Assembly: GCA_003576905.1 (NCBI GenBank)
Contig: QEVG01000027.1
Location: 42,983 to 106,982 of the forward strand
Direction of reading: 5' to 3'
Length of the DNA: 64,000 nucleotides
Source: Planctomycetota bacterium
GTDB taxonomy: Bacteria > Planctomycetota > Phycisphaerae > UBA1845 > UTPLA1
Within the stretch, counting starts at the first letter, position 1. Every line of letters begins with the position of its first letter. Position numbers and translations under genes: made by a program. Positions 25,477 to 33,794 of this stretch are shown here, piece by piece. Below the pieces are notes generated by a model, which worked only from the letters and a program-made list of their open reading frames with translations, searched no databases and was not told the origin of the DNA.

Positions 25477-26184
25477 TCACGCTCGTCGGAATCGTCGGCC
25501 CCTTCGCGCCATCGCAACGAGACCCAGGGCAAGGAGGGTGACAGTCGCAGGCTCGGGAACCGCCATAACCACGGTTGGCGGCGTCGGGTACGGAGCATCC
25601 TGCTCCGGGTACGGGTCGTTCGGAAGCAAAGTCGGCGAAGTCTCTGACGGATCCAGTTCTTCATCAATGCAGACCACACGATTGTTCCTGAAGAAGAGCC
25701 CCACGGGGCGACCGGAAATGGGACTGACCGGGCCGAGATCAGCGAAAACAAACTGTCCCAGCATGACCGCCTGATTGGTGGACATCCCACCTGACATCGG
25801 ACCCGCGACACCGATGGTAGGCCCTAACGCGTTTGGGTCGCAGCCAGCCTTCAGTTGGAAGTCCCAGCGCACTGTGTCGCCTGCCGCGAAATCGCCGGGG
25901 GCTGATTGGAGCACGATGCCGTCCACCAATGGAACAGAAACCGGACCAAATCCTCCGAACATGTCTTCGTAAAAGAGCCGCAGCGAGACTCCGTTCGCCG
26001 CTTCAACGGCGTTAACGGTACCTTCGACCCTGACATCAAACGGATAGAAGACACCGTTCCACGGACGAAGGATGTTTTGCGGGGCCCGGACCATGGTGAT
26101 GGCGATCGCACTTGACGATGACGCCAGGCAACCAAGAACAAGTACGCACGGAAGACTGAATCGCAGCAACTTGATGGGGAACAT
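25477..26184 (-). CDS. PEP-CTERM-anchored exported protein
   Basis: The 235-residue protein has a signal peptide (PIKLLRFSLPCVLVLGCLAS). A beta-rich body of about 170 residues follows. The C-terminal sorting signal is AVPEPATVTLLALGLVAMAR followed by a basic tail (RGRRFRR). This is the PEP-CTERM layout recognised and cut by exosortase. ATG at 26184 sits 6 bases behind GAGGAGG, which decides it over an ATG five codons upstream. The exosortase is not in this window. The function of the body is unknown. It is divergent from the ECF sigma gene, which could regulate it. Confidence 0.85.
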   Translation of the reverse strand: MFPIKLLRFSLPCVLVLGCLASSSSAIAITMVRAPQNILRPWNGVFYPFDVRVEGTVNAVEAANGVSLRLFYEDMFGGFGPVSVPLVDGIVLQSAPGDFAAGDTVRWDFQLKAGCDPNALGPTIGVAGPMSGGMSTNQAVMLGQFVFADLGPVSPISGRPVGLFFRNNRVVCIDEELDPSETSPTLLPNDPYPEQDAPYPTPPTVVMAVPEPATVTLLALGLVAMARRGRRFRRA

Positions 26185-26275
26185 GTCAAACCTCCTCAAA
26201 GAGATCTCGAAGAACTTCGCGCGTCGCGCGGCGGCACCCGATATCCGCTCCTCGCAATCGACGGCTAGTGACGCC

Positions 26276-26304
26276 TTTTTAGAGAAACTCCTTTCTGCTA
26301 CAAT
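26276..26304 (+). promoter_or_regulatory. Candidate promoter of the ECF sigma gene
   Basis: TACAAT at 26299-26304 (5/6) is preceded 17 bases upstream by TTTTTA (weak -35). A 6-bp hairpin (GCCGAC, CCGCT, GTCGGC, 26320-26336) lies in the resulting leader before the start codon. Confidence 0.35.
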
Positions 26305-26409
26305 GGCCGCGTATTTCGCGCCGACCCGCTGTCGGCCTTCTTCATCACCTCGCGAAGAGCCGACAAACTGTCCGTCAGTTTTTTTGGGAATTTGTTGGGT
26401 TTCTGGAAG

Positions 26410-26982
26410 ATGACCCCGACGGCAAACGAAGTCACGCAGCTACTTGAATCCGCGGGCCGGGGTAGCCGGGATGCGTGGGAACGACTTGCACCCCTGATTT
26501 ACAACGAGCTTCGCAGTCTGGCAGAGGCCGCGATGTCACGTGAAAACCTCGGACATACACTCCAGCCCACGGCACTTGTTCATGAGGCGTTCATTCGGCT
26601 GGCAGGCCAAGAGCAAGCCAATTGGAACAACCGTCGGCACTTTTATGGCGCGGCCGCCGAGACCATGCGCCGTATCCTGGTGGATCACGCCCGCGGTCGC
26701 CGCGCCCAGAAGCGCGGAGCGGGTGCGGCCGCTGAATCTCTCGACGCGGTCCTCCTATCGTTCGAAGACCGATCGACCGACCTCATCGATCTCGACATGG
26801 CGCTCATTCGCCTGGGCAAACTAAGCCCTGATCAGGTCAAGATCGTCGAGCTCCGATTCTTCGGCGGATTGACGATCGAGGAAACCGCCGAAGTCATGGG
26901 CTTGTCCCCTTCATCCGTTGAACGGGGGTGGCGGACGGCCCGTGCGTTTCTTTTACGCGAGGTAGGCGGCACCGGTCCTTGA
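26410..26982 (+). CDS. ECF-type RNA polymerase sigma factor (planctomycete Sigma70_ECF group)
   Basis: The 190-residue protein has region 2 (WERLAPLIYNELRSLAEAAM, LQPTALVHEAFIRL, RRHFYGAAAETMRRILVDHA) and region 4 (LSPDQVKIVELRFFGGLTIE, then ETAEVMGLSPSSVERGWRTA). These match the ECF subgroup expanded in Planctomycetes, whose members usually neighbour a Ser/Thr kinase. ATG at 26410 is preferred, and an in-frame TTG six codons upstream is possible. The kinase gene follows 197 bases downstream on the same strand. The kinase may control this sigma factor by phosphorylation, which would be inference from known pairs. Confidence 0.9.
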   Translation: MTPTANEVTQLLESAGRGSRDAWERLAPLIYNELRSLAEAAMSRENLGHTLQPTALVHEAFIRLAGQEQANWNNRRHFYGAAAETMRRILVDHARGRRAQKRGAGAAAESLDAVLLSFEDRSTDLIDLDMALIRLGKLSPDQVKIVELRFFGGLTIEETAEVMGLSPSSVERGWRTARAFLLREVGGTGP

Positions 26983-27179
26983 CTCGTTAGGTGCCCGGCA
27001 GGACCCAACGTGTTGTATGACTGAAACCGATTCGACCACTTCGGCGCGGGTCTGAAGGGCGAGAATCGACTGTGCCGTGGCTGAGAAGACAGGCCGGTCC
27101 GTCGCGTGCGAATGGCATAGCTCCTTCGTCACACGCCACCATCGATGGGCGCACAATCAGGAAGTCGACTGGCACACCC

Positions 27180-29975
27180 ATGATGTCACCGGAACGATGG
27201 CGAAAGATCAGTGAGTTGTTTGTGGCCGCCGCGGAGCAGACCGCGGAGCAGCGTGAGGCCTTTCTGTCGCGCGTGTGCGGCAGCGACCTGGGATTGCGCG
27301 AGGAGGTCGAGTCCCTGCTGGCACAGGACGCGCGACAGACTGGATTCCTGCGAGATACCGCCGATCCTGCCATACGCGTCAGCCAGCTGATGACGGTTGA
27401 ATCTCACACCGACAAAGGGCTGAGACTCGGATCATATAGCCTCGTCCGTCAGATCGCTTCAGGCGGAATGGGCGCGGTCTGGCTGGCGGAGCGCGCCGAC
27501 GATCAGTTCAGGAGCCGCGCGGCGGTCAAGCTCATCAAGCGCGGGATGGACACCGATGACATTCTCCATCGATTCCGACAGGAGCGTCAGCTGCTGGCAA
27601 ACCTGCGCCATCCGAATATCTGCCGCCTCCTCGATGGCGGGGCGACCGCCGATGGCCGGCCATACCTCGTCATGGACTACGTCCAAGGCGTGCCGATCGA
27701 CGAGTACTGCGATGCGAAGCGGCTGACCATTCGCGAGCGGCTTGCGATCTTTCGAAAAGTCTGCGAGGCCGTGCAGTTCGCCCATCAGAACCTGGTGGTT
27801 CACCGAGATTTGAAACCGAGCAACATCCTGGTGTCGCAGGATGGCACGCCGATCCTGCTCGATTTCGGCATCGCGAAGGTTATCCAGCCTGGGGATGCCG
27901 CGGATGCGACGAGCCTCACCATGCCGCAGCAGCGGCTGATGACGCCGCAGTACGCAAGCCCGGAGCAGGTCAATGGCGAGCCTATCACGACCGCAAGCGA
28001 CATCTATTCACTCGGCGTGATTCTGTACGTGTTGTTGACCGGCCGGCATCCCTACCGACGATTCCATCAATCTCTCGGGGATCTTGAACGAGCCATTCGT
28101 GAGGTTGATCCCGAGCGGCCCAGCGCGGCCGTCGCGTGCGATACCGGGAGCGCCGAGTCTGGCTTGGCGACAGCTAAATCCGCGCTATCAACCGGGGTTG
28201 CGTCATGTCGCGGTGTGACACCGGAGAAGCTGGTGAGATTGCTGCACGGCGACCTCGATACGATTGTGATGAAAGCGCTTCATAAGGAGCCCGACAAGCG
28301 CTACGCCTCTGCCGAGCAATTCTCCGCCGACATTGATCGACACGTGTCGGGGCGCGCCGTTCTCGCCCGGCCGGACAGCAGGTTGTATCGCGCGTCCAGG
28401 TTCGTCCGGCGCAATGCCGCGCTCGTTGCGGCCGCGTGCCTGTTGTTCGCCGTGCTCGTGCTGGGCATCGCCGGCACGACATGGCAGGCACGGCGCGCCC
28501 GACAGGCACAGGCCGACGCATTCGCTCAACGAGACGCGGCCACGCTTGAAACTGAAAAACTGCGCGCCGTAACGCAGTTCCTGCAGGAAATGTTGGCGCT
28601 TGCCACACCCGAAGCAGCGCGTGGACGCGACGTCAGCGTTCTCAAGGAAATGCTGGAGCAGGCCGCCTCCACGGTTGCCACGGACTTTGACGGGCAACCG
28701 GGAATTGAGATGGTGATTCGTGACACGGTGGGCTGTGCGTACTTGAATCTGGGGCTGTATCCGCAGGCGATTGAGCAGCTGGATGCCGCGGTTCGCATCG
28801 GGCGGGCACGGGTTGGTCTGCGCAGCCCGGATACACTGCACGCGATGACAGGTCTGGTCTCAGCGCTTCGGCGATCCGGTCGCATTCAGGAATCGCTCGA
28901 GCTGGCTCGCGAGGCGTTGTCGCTTAGGGAGCAGCAACTGGGCCGGGATCATCCCGATGTCCTTCATCAGCTCGCCACGCTTGCGGTGATCTTCCTCGAC
29001 ACAGGAAAGACGGAAGAAGCGATCACATTGCAGCAGGAGGTCGTCGATGCCAGTCGTCGTGTGCTGGGCGAGAACGATGTCGAGACCATTCGCCGCTCCG
29101 CCATCCTGGCGGTGATGCTGGAAGATGCCGGCCGATCCGACGAGGCGGAAGGAGTTCATCGAAAGCTACTTGAACTTCAACGCCGTGCCCATGGGAATGA
29201 TCACCCGGACACGCTCGCGACGATGGAGGAATTGGCTTCGACGCTGCAGCATCAGGGCAAACTCGAGGAGGCGGGGCAAATCTGTTCGCAGTCGCTGGAA
29301 GCTCGCCGCCGCGTGTTGGGACAGGACCATCCCGATACACTCGATTCCATGTTGCAGATGGGGATGATCTGTCACGATGTCGGGCGGCTGGAGGAGGCGG
29401 AATTGTGGCTGCGGGAGACGCTGGCGATTCAGGAGCGAGTTCTCGGCGAGAATCATCGCGCGACCATGCACACCGCCAATGAACTGGCGGCTGTGCTCGG
29501 ACAGCAGAAAAAACTGCCGGAGGCGGTGGAAATCATGCGCCGGCTTCTTGCCGCAAACCGCCGCGTCTTCGGCGATCAACACCCCGATACCATCGCCACC
29601 ATGAACAACCTCGGGCGTGTGATCGCAAGTCAGGGCAAATACGCGGAAGCGGAGGCACTCTTTGGCGACGCGCTGCGCCTGGCATGGTCCACTCTGCCGG
29701 CGGACGATCCCTACATTCCTGCGATCCTCTCGCACCACGCGCTTTGTCTTGCCAGGTTGGGTCGAATCGCGGACGCCGAATCGCAGTACCTGGAGTGCAT
29801 CAGGCTGTGTTCGAGCATATTTGGCGTGACGAACGAGAAGACCCAGCGAACGACACGAGAACTGCTGGCCATGTACGAAGCGTCGAACCAGATGCAGAAA
29901 GCTGATGCGCTTCGTGCGCGAATGAACCCGCAGGCCGCCCCACCCCCACAGGGAAACCCTACGACGGCCGAGTGA
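27180..29975 (+). CDS. Membrane Ser/Thr protein kinase with C-terminal TPR repeats
   Basis: The 931-residue kinase opens MMSPERWRKISELFVAAAE with a short helical N-domain. The kinase domain (about 82-380) has the glycine loop IASGGMGAVWLAE, AAVKLIKRGM, VVHRDLKPSNIL (HRD at about 208), LLDFGIAKV and QYASPEQVNGE. One membrane helix lies at about 412-433 (LVAAACLLFAVLVLGIAG). About ten TPR units follow in the kinesin-light-chain style, with recurring RVLGQDHPDTLDSM and LGENHRATMHT motifs, presumably outside the membrane. All catalytic residues are present. It lies 197 bases after the ECF sigma gene. Its 3' end overlaps the convergent ClC gene by 17 bases. No strong Shine-Dalgarno fixes the start. 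Confidence 0.9.
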   Translation: MMSPERWRKISELFVAAAEQTAEQREAFLSRVCGSDLGLREEVESLLAQDARQTGFLRDTADPAIRVSQLMTVESHTDKGLRLGSYSLVRQIASGGMGAVWLAERADDQFRSRAAVKLIKRGMDTDDILHRFRQERQLLANLRHPNICRLLDGGATADGRPYLVMDYVQGVPIDEYCDAKRLTIRERLAIFRKVCEAVQFAHQNLVVHRDLKPSNILVSQDGTPILLDFGIAKVIQPGDAADATSLTMPQQRLMTPQYASPEQVNGEPITTASDIYSLGVILYVLLTGRHPYRRFHQSLGDLERAIREVDPERPSAAVACDTGSAESGLATAKSALSTGVASCRGVTPEKLVRLLHGDLDTIVMKALHKEPDKRYASAEQFSADIDRHVSGRAVLARPDSRLYRASRFVRRNAALVAAACLLFAVLVLGIAGTTWQARRARQAQADAFAQRDAATLETEKLRAVTQFLQEMLALATPEAARGRDVSVLKEMLEQAASTVATDFDGQPGIEMVIRDTVGCAYLNLGLYPQAIEQLDAAVRIGRARVGLRSPDTLHAMTGLVSALRRSGRIQESLELAREALSLREQQLGRDHPDVLHQLATLAVIFLDTGKTEEAITLQQEVVDASRRVLGENDVETIRRSAILAVMLEDAGRSDEAEGVHRKLLELQRRAHGNDHPDTLATMEELASTLQHQGKLEEAGQICSQSLEARRRVLGQDHPDTLDSMLQMGMICHDVGRLEEAELWLRETLAIQERVLGENHRATMHTANELAAVLGQQKKLPEAVEIMRRLLAANRRVFGDQHPDTIATMNNLGRVIASQGKYAEAEALFGDALRLAWSTLPADDPYIPAILSHHALCLARLGRIADAESQYLECIRLCSSIFGVTNEKTQRTTRELLAMYEASNQMQKADALRARMNPQAAPPPQGNPTTAE

Positions 29976-32103
29976 CCACCACGCCGTCTCGGTCGGCCAC
30001 AATGGCCAACAGACGGACCTTGTTCTCCAAGGGCACATCCAGGTCCGGTGGACATTGAATCGTGCCATCCGGTTTCTCGATGCCGATGATCTGAGCCCCG
30101 TACTTCCGGCGAAAGTCGGCCTCGCGGATCGACTGCCCCACGGCGTCCATCGGCACCAGCAGCCGCTGAATCAGGTCCTTCTTCATTGGCGAAACGCCCA
30201 TCACGAGCTGCTGCAATTGCCCCTCCTGCTCGATCGCCGCAAGGCCGCGATGCTCCCGAAGGACAGATCGCTGCGTTTCGGCGACGCTCGCCTGAAGCAC
30301 TTCAAACACTTTTTCCCGAGTTAACATGCCAAGCCACCGCCGCCCGGCCCCGCCCTTCCGGCCCCGCATGCCCCATCGCCGCCTCTCACGCGACACCACG
30401 GGCAGGACATCGTGCGCTCCCCGGCGAAACTCATCCAGCGCGTCGTACAGGTTCTCGTCCGGGCGCACCGTATCCAGGTCCTCCGTCATCATGTCCATTG
30501 CGATGACCGCCTCCGCCATGCCCGGCTGTTCGAGCATTCGGTTCATGTCGGGCAGGGAAATCAGCCCGAGGAGCTCCCCGTCCTTCGCGACGGCGAACAC
30601 GGGCCGCGTCCCCGGACGCACGCGTGCGAGAAGTTGCGTCAAGGTCGCGTCGGGCGGCACGGTGTATTCCCATTCCGTATGCATGGCATCGCCGACTTTC
30701 CAGGACTCGAGCCGGTAGACGATCAGGTCGGCGGCGTGGGCCGGCGAATCGGCCGATCCGCGGACCTGCTCGGGATTCAACCCCCAGGCCCTTCCGACCA
30801 CGTAGGCGCTCATGCACACCAGCATCAGCGGCACGATCAGGCCATAGCTGCCGGTCATCTCGCTGACCATCACGATCGCCGCGAGCGGCGTGCGCATGCC
30901 GGCCGCGAGCACGCCGCCCATGCCCACGGGAATGAGCGCCTCGCGCAGTTGTGGATTGTCCAGCAGGATGCGCGGCCAGACGATTTCCAGCAGCGCGCCG
31001 AGCAGCGCGCCGCACACGCCGCCCAGGAAGACGGCCGGTCCCAACACCCCTCCCGAGGCGCCGATTCCGACCGTGAACGACGTCGCGATGCACTTCGCCA
31101 CGATCACCGCCGCAAACAGCAGCACCCACCACCAGCGACTGACCGGAAGGTCCTCGAATCCCTTCATCGCGTTCAGCACGAACTCGTACCGCCCGTCCAT
31201 GACCTGCGGCAGGATGCACGCCAGCGCCCCGACGACCAGCCCCCCCGCCGCCGGCGTAAGCCAGCTTGGCAGCGGCGACCGCGGCCGTACCTTGCCGTCG
31301 ACGAACCGGACGCAGACCGTCAGCAGAATGCTCACGACGCCGCAGAGCAGTCCGAGGATCGCATAGGGGAGCAGCTCGGTCGCGGAGTTGAACTGAAGCG
31401 GTCCGCCCGGATCCTGGTAGATCATGTACGGCTGCTGCCCGAAGAACTCGATGAAGATCGAGTACGCTACGACGCTCGCCACGAATGCCGGGACGATGGC
31501 ATTCGCCTCGAACTCCTCATCGCTGTACAGAACGCTCGTCGCGAAAAGCGCCCCGCCGAGCGGGCATCGAAAGATCGCGCCGATCCCGGCGCCGCAGCCC
31601 GCGACGAGCAGGATCCGCCGCTCCTGCGGCGAAAGGCGAAACAGCCTCCCGACCGTCGAACCGAGCGCCGCCCCGAAGCCGGCCATCGGACCCTCCGGCC
31701 CCGTCGAACCTCCGCACGAGATGACCCCCACGACCGCCGCCGCCTTGACCATCGGGCCCTTGAGCGGAAGGTCGCCCATGTTCCGATGAAACGCGCGAAC
31801 GTAGAGATCCGTGCCGTGGCCCGGCGGCTCGCGGAACACAAACTGCACAAGCAGCCCCGAAAACAGCCCGCCGATCGCCGGCAGAAGCAGCCGCCAGAGC
31901 GAGCCTTCGGCGACAACCGGCTGACCCAGGCCGGGGGCGAGCTTGCGAACGATATGTTCCGAGCCGTGGTGCAGCCCGAATTCCATCGCCGACGCGCCAA
32001 GCCCGCCGAGGACACCGACGATAATTCCCAGCGCGAACCGCCGGGTCCACCGCGCCGCGGGCCGGGGAAGACTGTCAAGAAGTTGAGAGAGAAGCACGGG
32101 CAT
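29959..32103 (-). CDS. ClC-family chloride channel/antiporter with CBS pair and TrkA-C-like domain
   Basis: The 714-residue protein has a ClC membrane domain (residues about 20-440). The anion-pathway motifs are GGSTGPEGPMAGFG, which keeps the gating glutamate in GPEGP, and GIGASGGVLGPAVFLGG. The first ClC motif is altered to GHGTD. Two CBS domains follow (about 465-640; GDAMHTEWEYTVPPDATL, MDMMTEDLDTVRPDENLYDA). A C-terminal domain resembling RCK/TrkA-C comes last (EADFRRKYGAQIIGIEKPDG). Whether it is a channel or an H+/Cl- exchanger cannot be told. The start is MPVLLSQLLDSLPRP. It overlaps the kinase gene by 17 bases at the 3' ends. Confidence 0.9.
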   Translation of the reverse strand: MPVLLSQLLDSLPRPAARWTRRFALGIIVGVLGGLGASAMEFGLHHGSEHIVRKLAPGLGQPVVAEGSLWRLLLPAIGGLFSGLLVQFVFREPPGHGTDLYVRAFHRNMGDLPLKGPMVKAAAVVGVISCGGSTGPEGPMAGFGAALGSTVGRLFRLSPQERRILLVAGCGAGIGAIFRCPLGGALFATSVLYSDEEFEANAIVPAFVASVVAYSIFIEFFGQQPYMIYQDPGGPLQFNSATELLPYAILGLLCGVVSILLTVCVRFVDGKVRPRSPLPSWLTPAAGGLVVGALACILPQVMDGRYEFVLNAMKGFEDLPVSRWWWVLLFAAVIVAKCIATSFTVGIGASGGVLGPAVFLGGVCGALLGALLEIVWPRILLDNPQLREALIPVGMGGVLAAGMRTPLAAIVMVSEMTGSYGLIVPLMLVCMSAYVVGRAWGLNPEQVRGSADSPAHAADLIVYRLESWKVGDAMHTEWEYTVPPDATLTQLLARVRPGTRPVFAVAKDGELLGLISLPDMNRMLEQPGMAEAVIAMDMMTEDLDTVRPDENLYDALDEFRRGAHDVLPVVSRERRRWGMRGRKGGAGRRWLGMLTREKVFEVLQASVAETQRSVLREHRGLAAIEQEGQLQQLVMGVSPMKKDLIQRLLVPMDAVGQSIREADFRRKYGAQIIGIEKPDGTIQCPPDLDVPLENKVRLLAIVADRDGVVVTRPS

Positions 32104-32243
32104 CCGTCGGCGGGATCATACCACGTTGAACGGATGCGTGGGCGGCCCGGCGCGAGAATCCTGCTTTTCGGGGCGGCACCCGATTGTCCGAGCACCGCTG
32201 CGCACCCGGCCGGACCCGGCGCGGCGCAGACCGCGTGGGCGCT

Positions 32244-32918
32244 TCACGGCGCGGGGGGGCTGTTCGCAGACGTGTCGGTCGCCGCGGCTCGCGGCGACAG
32301 TTCCTCGGCGGCCCGGCTGAATTCGGTACCGCACTCGGGACACCGCGCCTGGCTGACCGCACGGATGTCATAGCCGCACACGCTGCAATAGCCCCGCGCC
32401 TCGCGGCGCAGCGCCGCGGCGTTTCGCGCGCGCCAGACAAGCCAGAGCACGAGTGGAACCACGGCTGCAACGAGCACCGTCTGGCCCATGTCAAACCGCA
32501 GGAAATGTCCCCCTCCGCCGGAGGCGATCGGCGCGTTGAAATACTTGACAAAGCCCAGGTTGATCGTCGGCGTGTCGTAGCGCGTGGCCATCAGCGCATA
32601 GCCCGCGATCTGCATCGGCGGCGGCGTGTCGTCGTACGTGCGCTGCTTGCGAGGGATGATCTTCTTTCCAAGAAACACCTCGCCAAGCGATGGTTGCGAA
32701 CGCACGGCCCGGTTCATCGACCTCAGGTAGTATTCATAATCGCCGAAGATCCACACCATGACCCCGTGCTGCACGACGAAACCCGACTTCGGAAGCCGCA
32801 CCGCGATCGTCTGCAATTCGGAATAGTGGCTGAGCGGCCAGATCACGCCGCAGAAAATCGGCGGCCCCAGCGACGCCAGGAAGATTGCCTTCTGCCATGT
32901 CGGCGTCTGTCGCTTCAT
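32244..32918 (-). CDS. Membrane protein with C-terminal zinc ribbon
   Basis: The 224-residue protein has a membrane helix near residues 10-30 (AIFLASLGPPIFCGVIWPL). An extracytoplasmic domain follows, and a second helix lies at about 155-175 (TVLVAAVVPLVLWLVWRAR). The cytoplasmic zinc ribbon is GYCSVCGYDIRAVSQARCPECGTEF. This CxxCGYDxR...CPxCG ribbon at the end of one- or two-helix membrane proteins is very common in Planctomycetes. The function is unknown. The start MKRQTPTWQK is preferred over a longer reading rich in Arg/Gly/Pro. It lies upstream of the ClC gene on the same strand. Confidence 0.7.
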   Translation of the reverse strand: MKRQTPTWQKAIFLASLGPPIFCGVIWPLSHYSELQTIAVRLPKSGFVVQHGVMVWIFGDYEYYLRSMNRAVRSQPSLGEVFLGKKIIPRKQRTYDDTPPPMQIAGYALMATRYDTPTINLGFVKYFNAPIASGGGGHFLRFDMGQTVLVAAVVPLVLWLVWRARNAAALRREARGYCSVCGYDIRAVSQARCPECGTEFSRAAEELSPRAAATDTSANSPPAP

Positions 32919-33040
32919 TTCGGCCCAATCCTGACGTATCCACCCGCGCGGCCGGGCACCCCCCCGCGGCGCATGCCGGATCTCTGCATGCGTGCCCCGC
33001 CACGCCACCGGAAGCGTTCAACGGGTTTCCGGCGGACCCG

Positions 33041-33685
33041 TCACGCCGTCCCGAAGAGCCGATCCCCTGCGTCGCCCAGCCCGGGCACGATGTACCCCCG
33101 CTCATTGAGCTTCTCATCGACCGCCGCCGTGTACACTGGCACGTCGGCGTGCCGATCGCGAAGCGCCCGGATGCCCTCCGGCGCGGACACCAGGCACAAT
33201 ACCTTGATGCTCGTCGCGCCGGCCTTCTTCAAGACGTCGATGCACGCGTTCAGCGAGCCCGCCGTCGCCAGCATCGGATCGATCACGATGACATCCGTCT
33301 GCCCGATGTCCGGCGGCAGCTTGCAGTAATACGTCACCGGCTGAAGCGTCTTTTCGTTCCGGTAGATTCCGACGTGTCCCACGCGCGCCGAGGGCACAAG
33401 CTCCAGAATGCCGTCCACCATGCCCAGCCCCGCGCGAAGGATCGGCACCAGCGTCAGCCCGCGCGCCAGCTCGCTGCCCGCGCACGGCCCCATCGGCGTC
33501 TCCACGTTTCGCGCCTTGCTCGGGTAGTCCCGCGTGATTTCAAACGCCATCAGCCGCGCGATCTGCCCCACCAGCCGCCGAAACTGCTCAACGCCCGTCC
33601 GCCGGTCCCGCGCGACGGTCAACTGCTCCTGCACAACCGGATGCCGGATGATAGTGACATTGGGCCAGGAACCTTCGCTCGACAT
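33041..33685 (-). CDS. upp: Uracil phosphoribosyltransferase
   Basis: The 214-residue enzyme converts uracil and PRPP to UMP in pyrimidine salvage. Motifs include TIIRHPVVQEQLTVARD, LVPILRAGLGMVDGIL, GIYRNEKTLQPVTYYCKLP, the PRPP loop VIVIDPMLATAGS and the uracil-binding C-terminus NERGYIVPGLGDAGDRLFGT. Length is normal for the family (about 208). The start MSSEGSWPNV follows AGGGAGAG. The gene lies 109 bases behind ftcD on the same strand and may be co-transcribed, though no functional link is evident. Confidence 0.95.
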   Translation of the reverse strand: MSSEGSWPNVTIIRHPVVQEQLTVARDRRTGVEQFRRLVGQIARLMAFEITRDYPSKARNVETPMGPCAGSELARGLTLVPILRAGLGMVDGILELVPSARVGHVGIYRNEKTLQPVTYYCKLPPDIGQTDVIVIDPMLATAGSLNACIDVLKKAGATSIKVLCLVSAPEGIRALRDRHADVPVYTAAVDEKLNERGYIVPGLGDAGDRLFGTA

Positions 33686-33794
33686 GAACTCTCCCTGCCA
33701 GGGCACTTCGACGACTTCACATGATATCGCATTCGCGCGATCGGGCGAAACACATGGCGGGCCCGCGGCCCTGCCCGTTCCGCCGGGGCGGCAC

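Noticed and set aside
30412..32373. 653-codon plus-strand open frame opposite the ClC gene
   Set aside because: Composition is dominated by Arg, Asp, His and Gln, typical of an antisense shadow. The minus-strand ClC motifs are clear.
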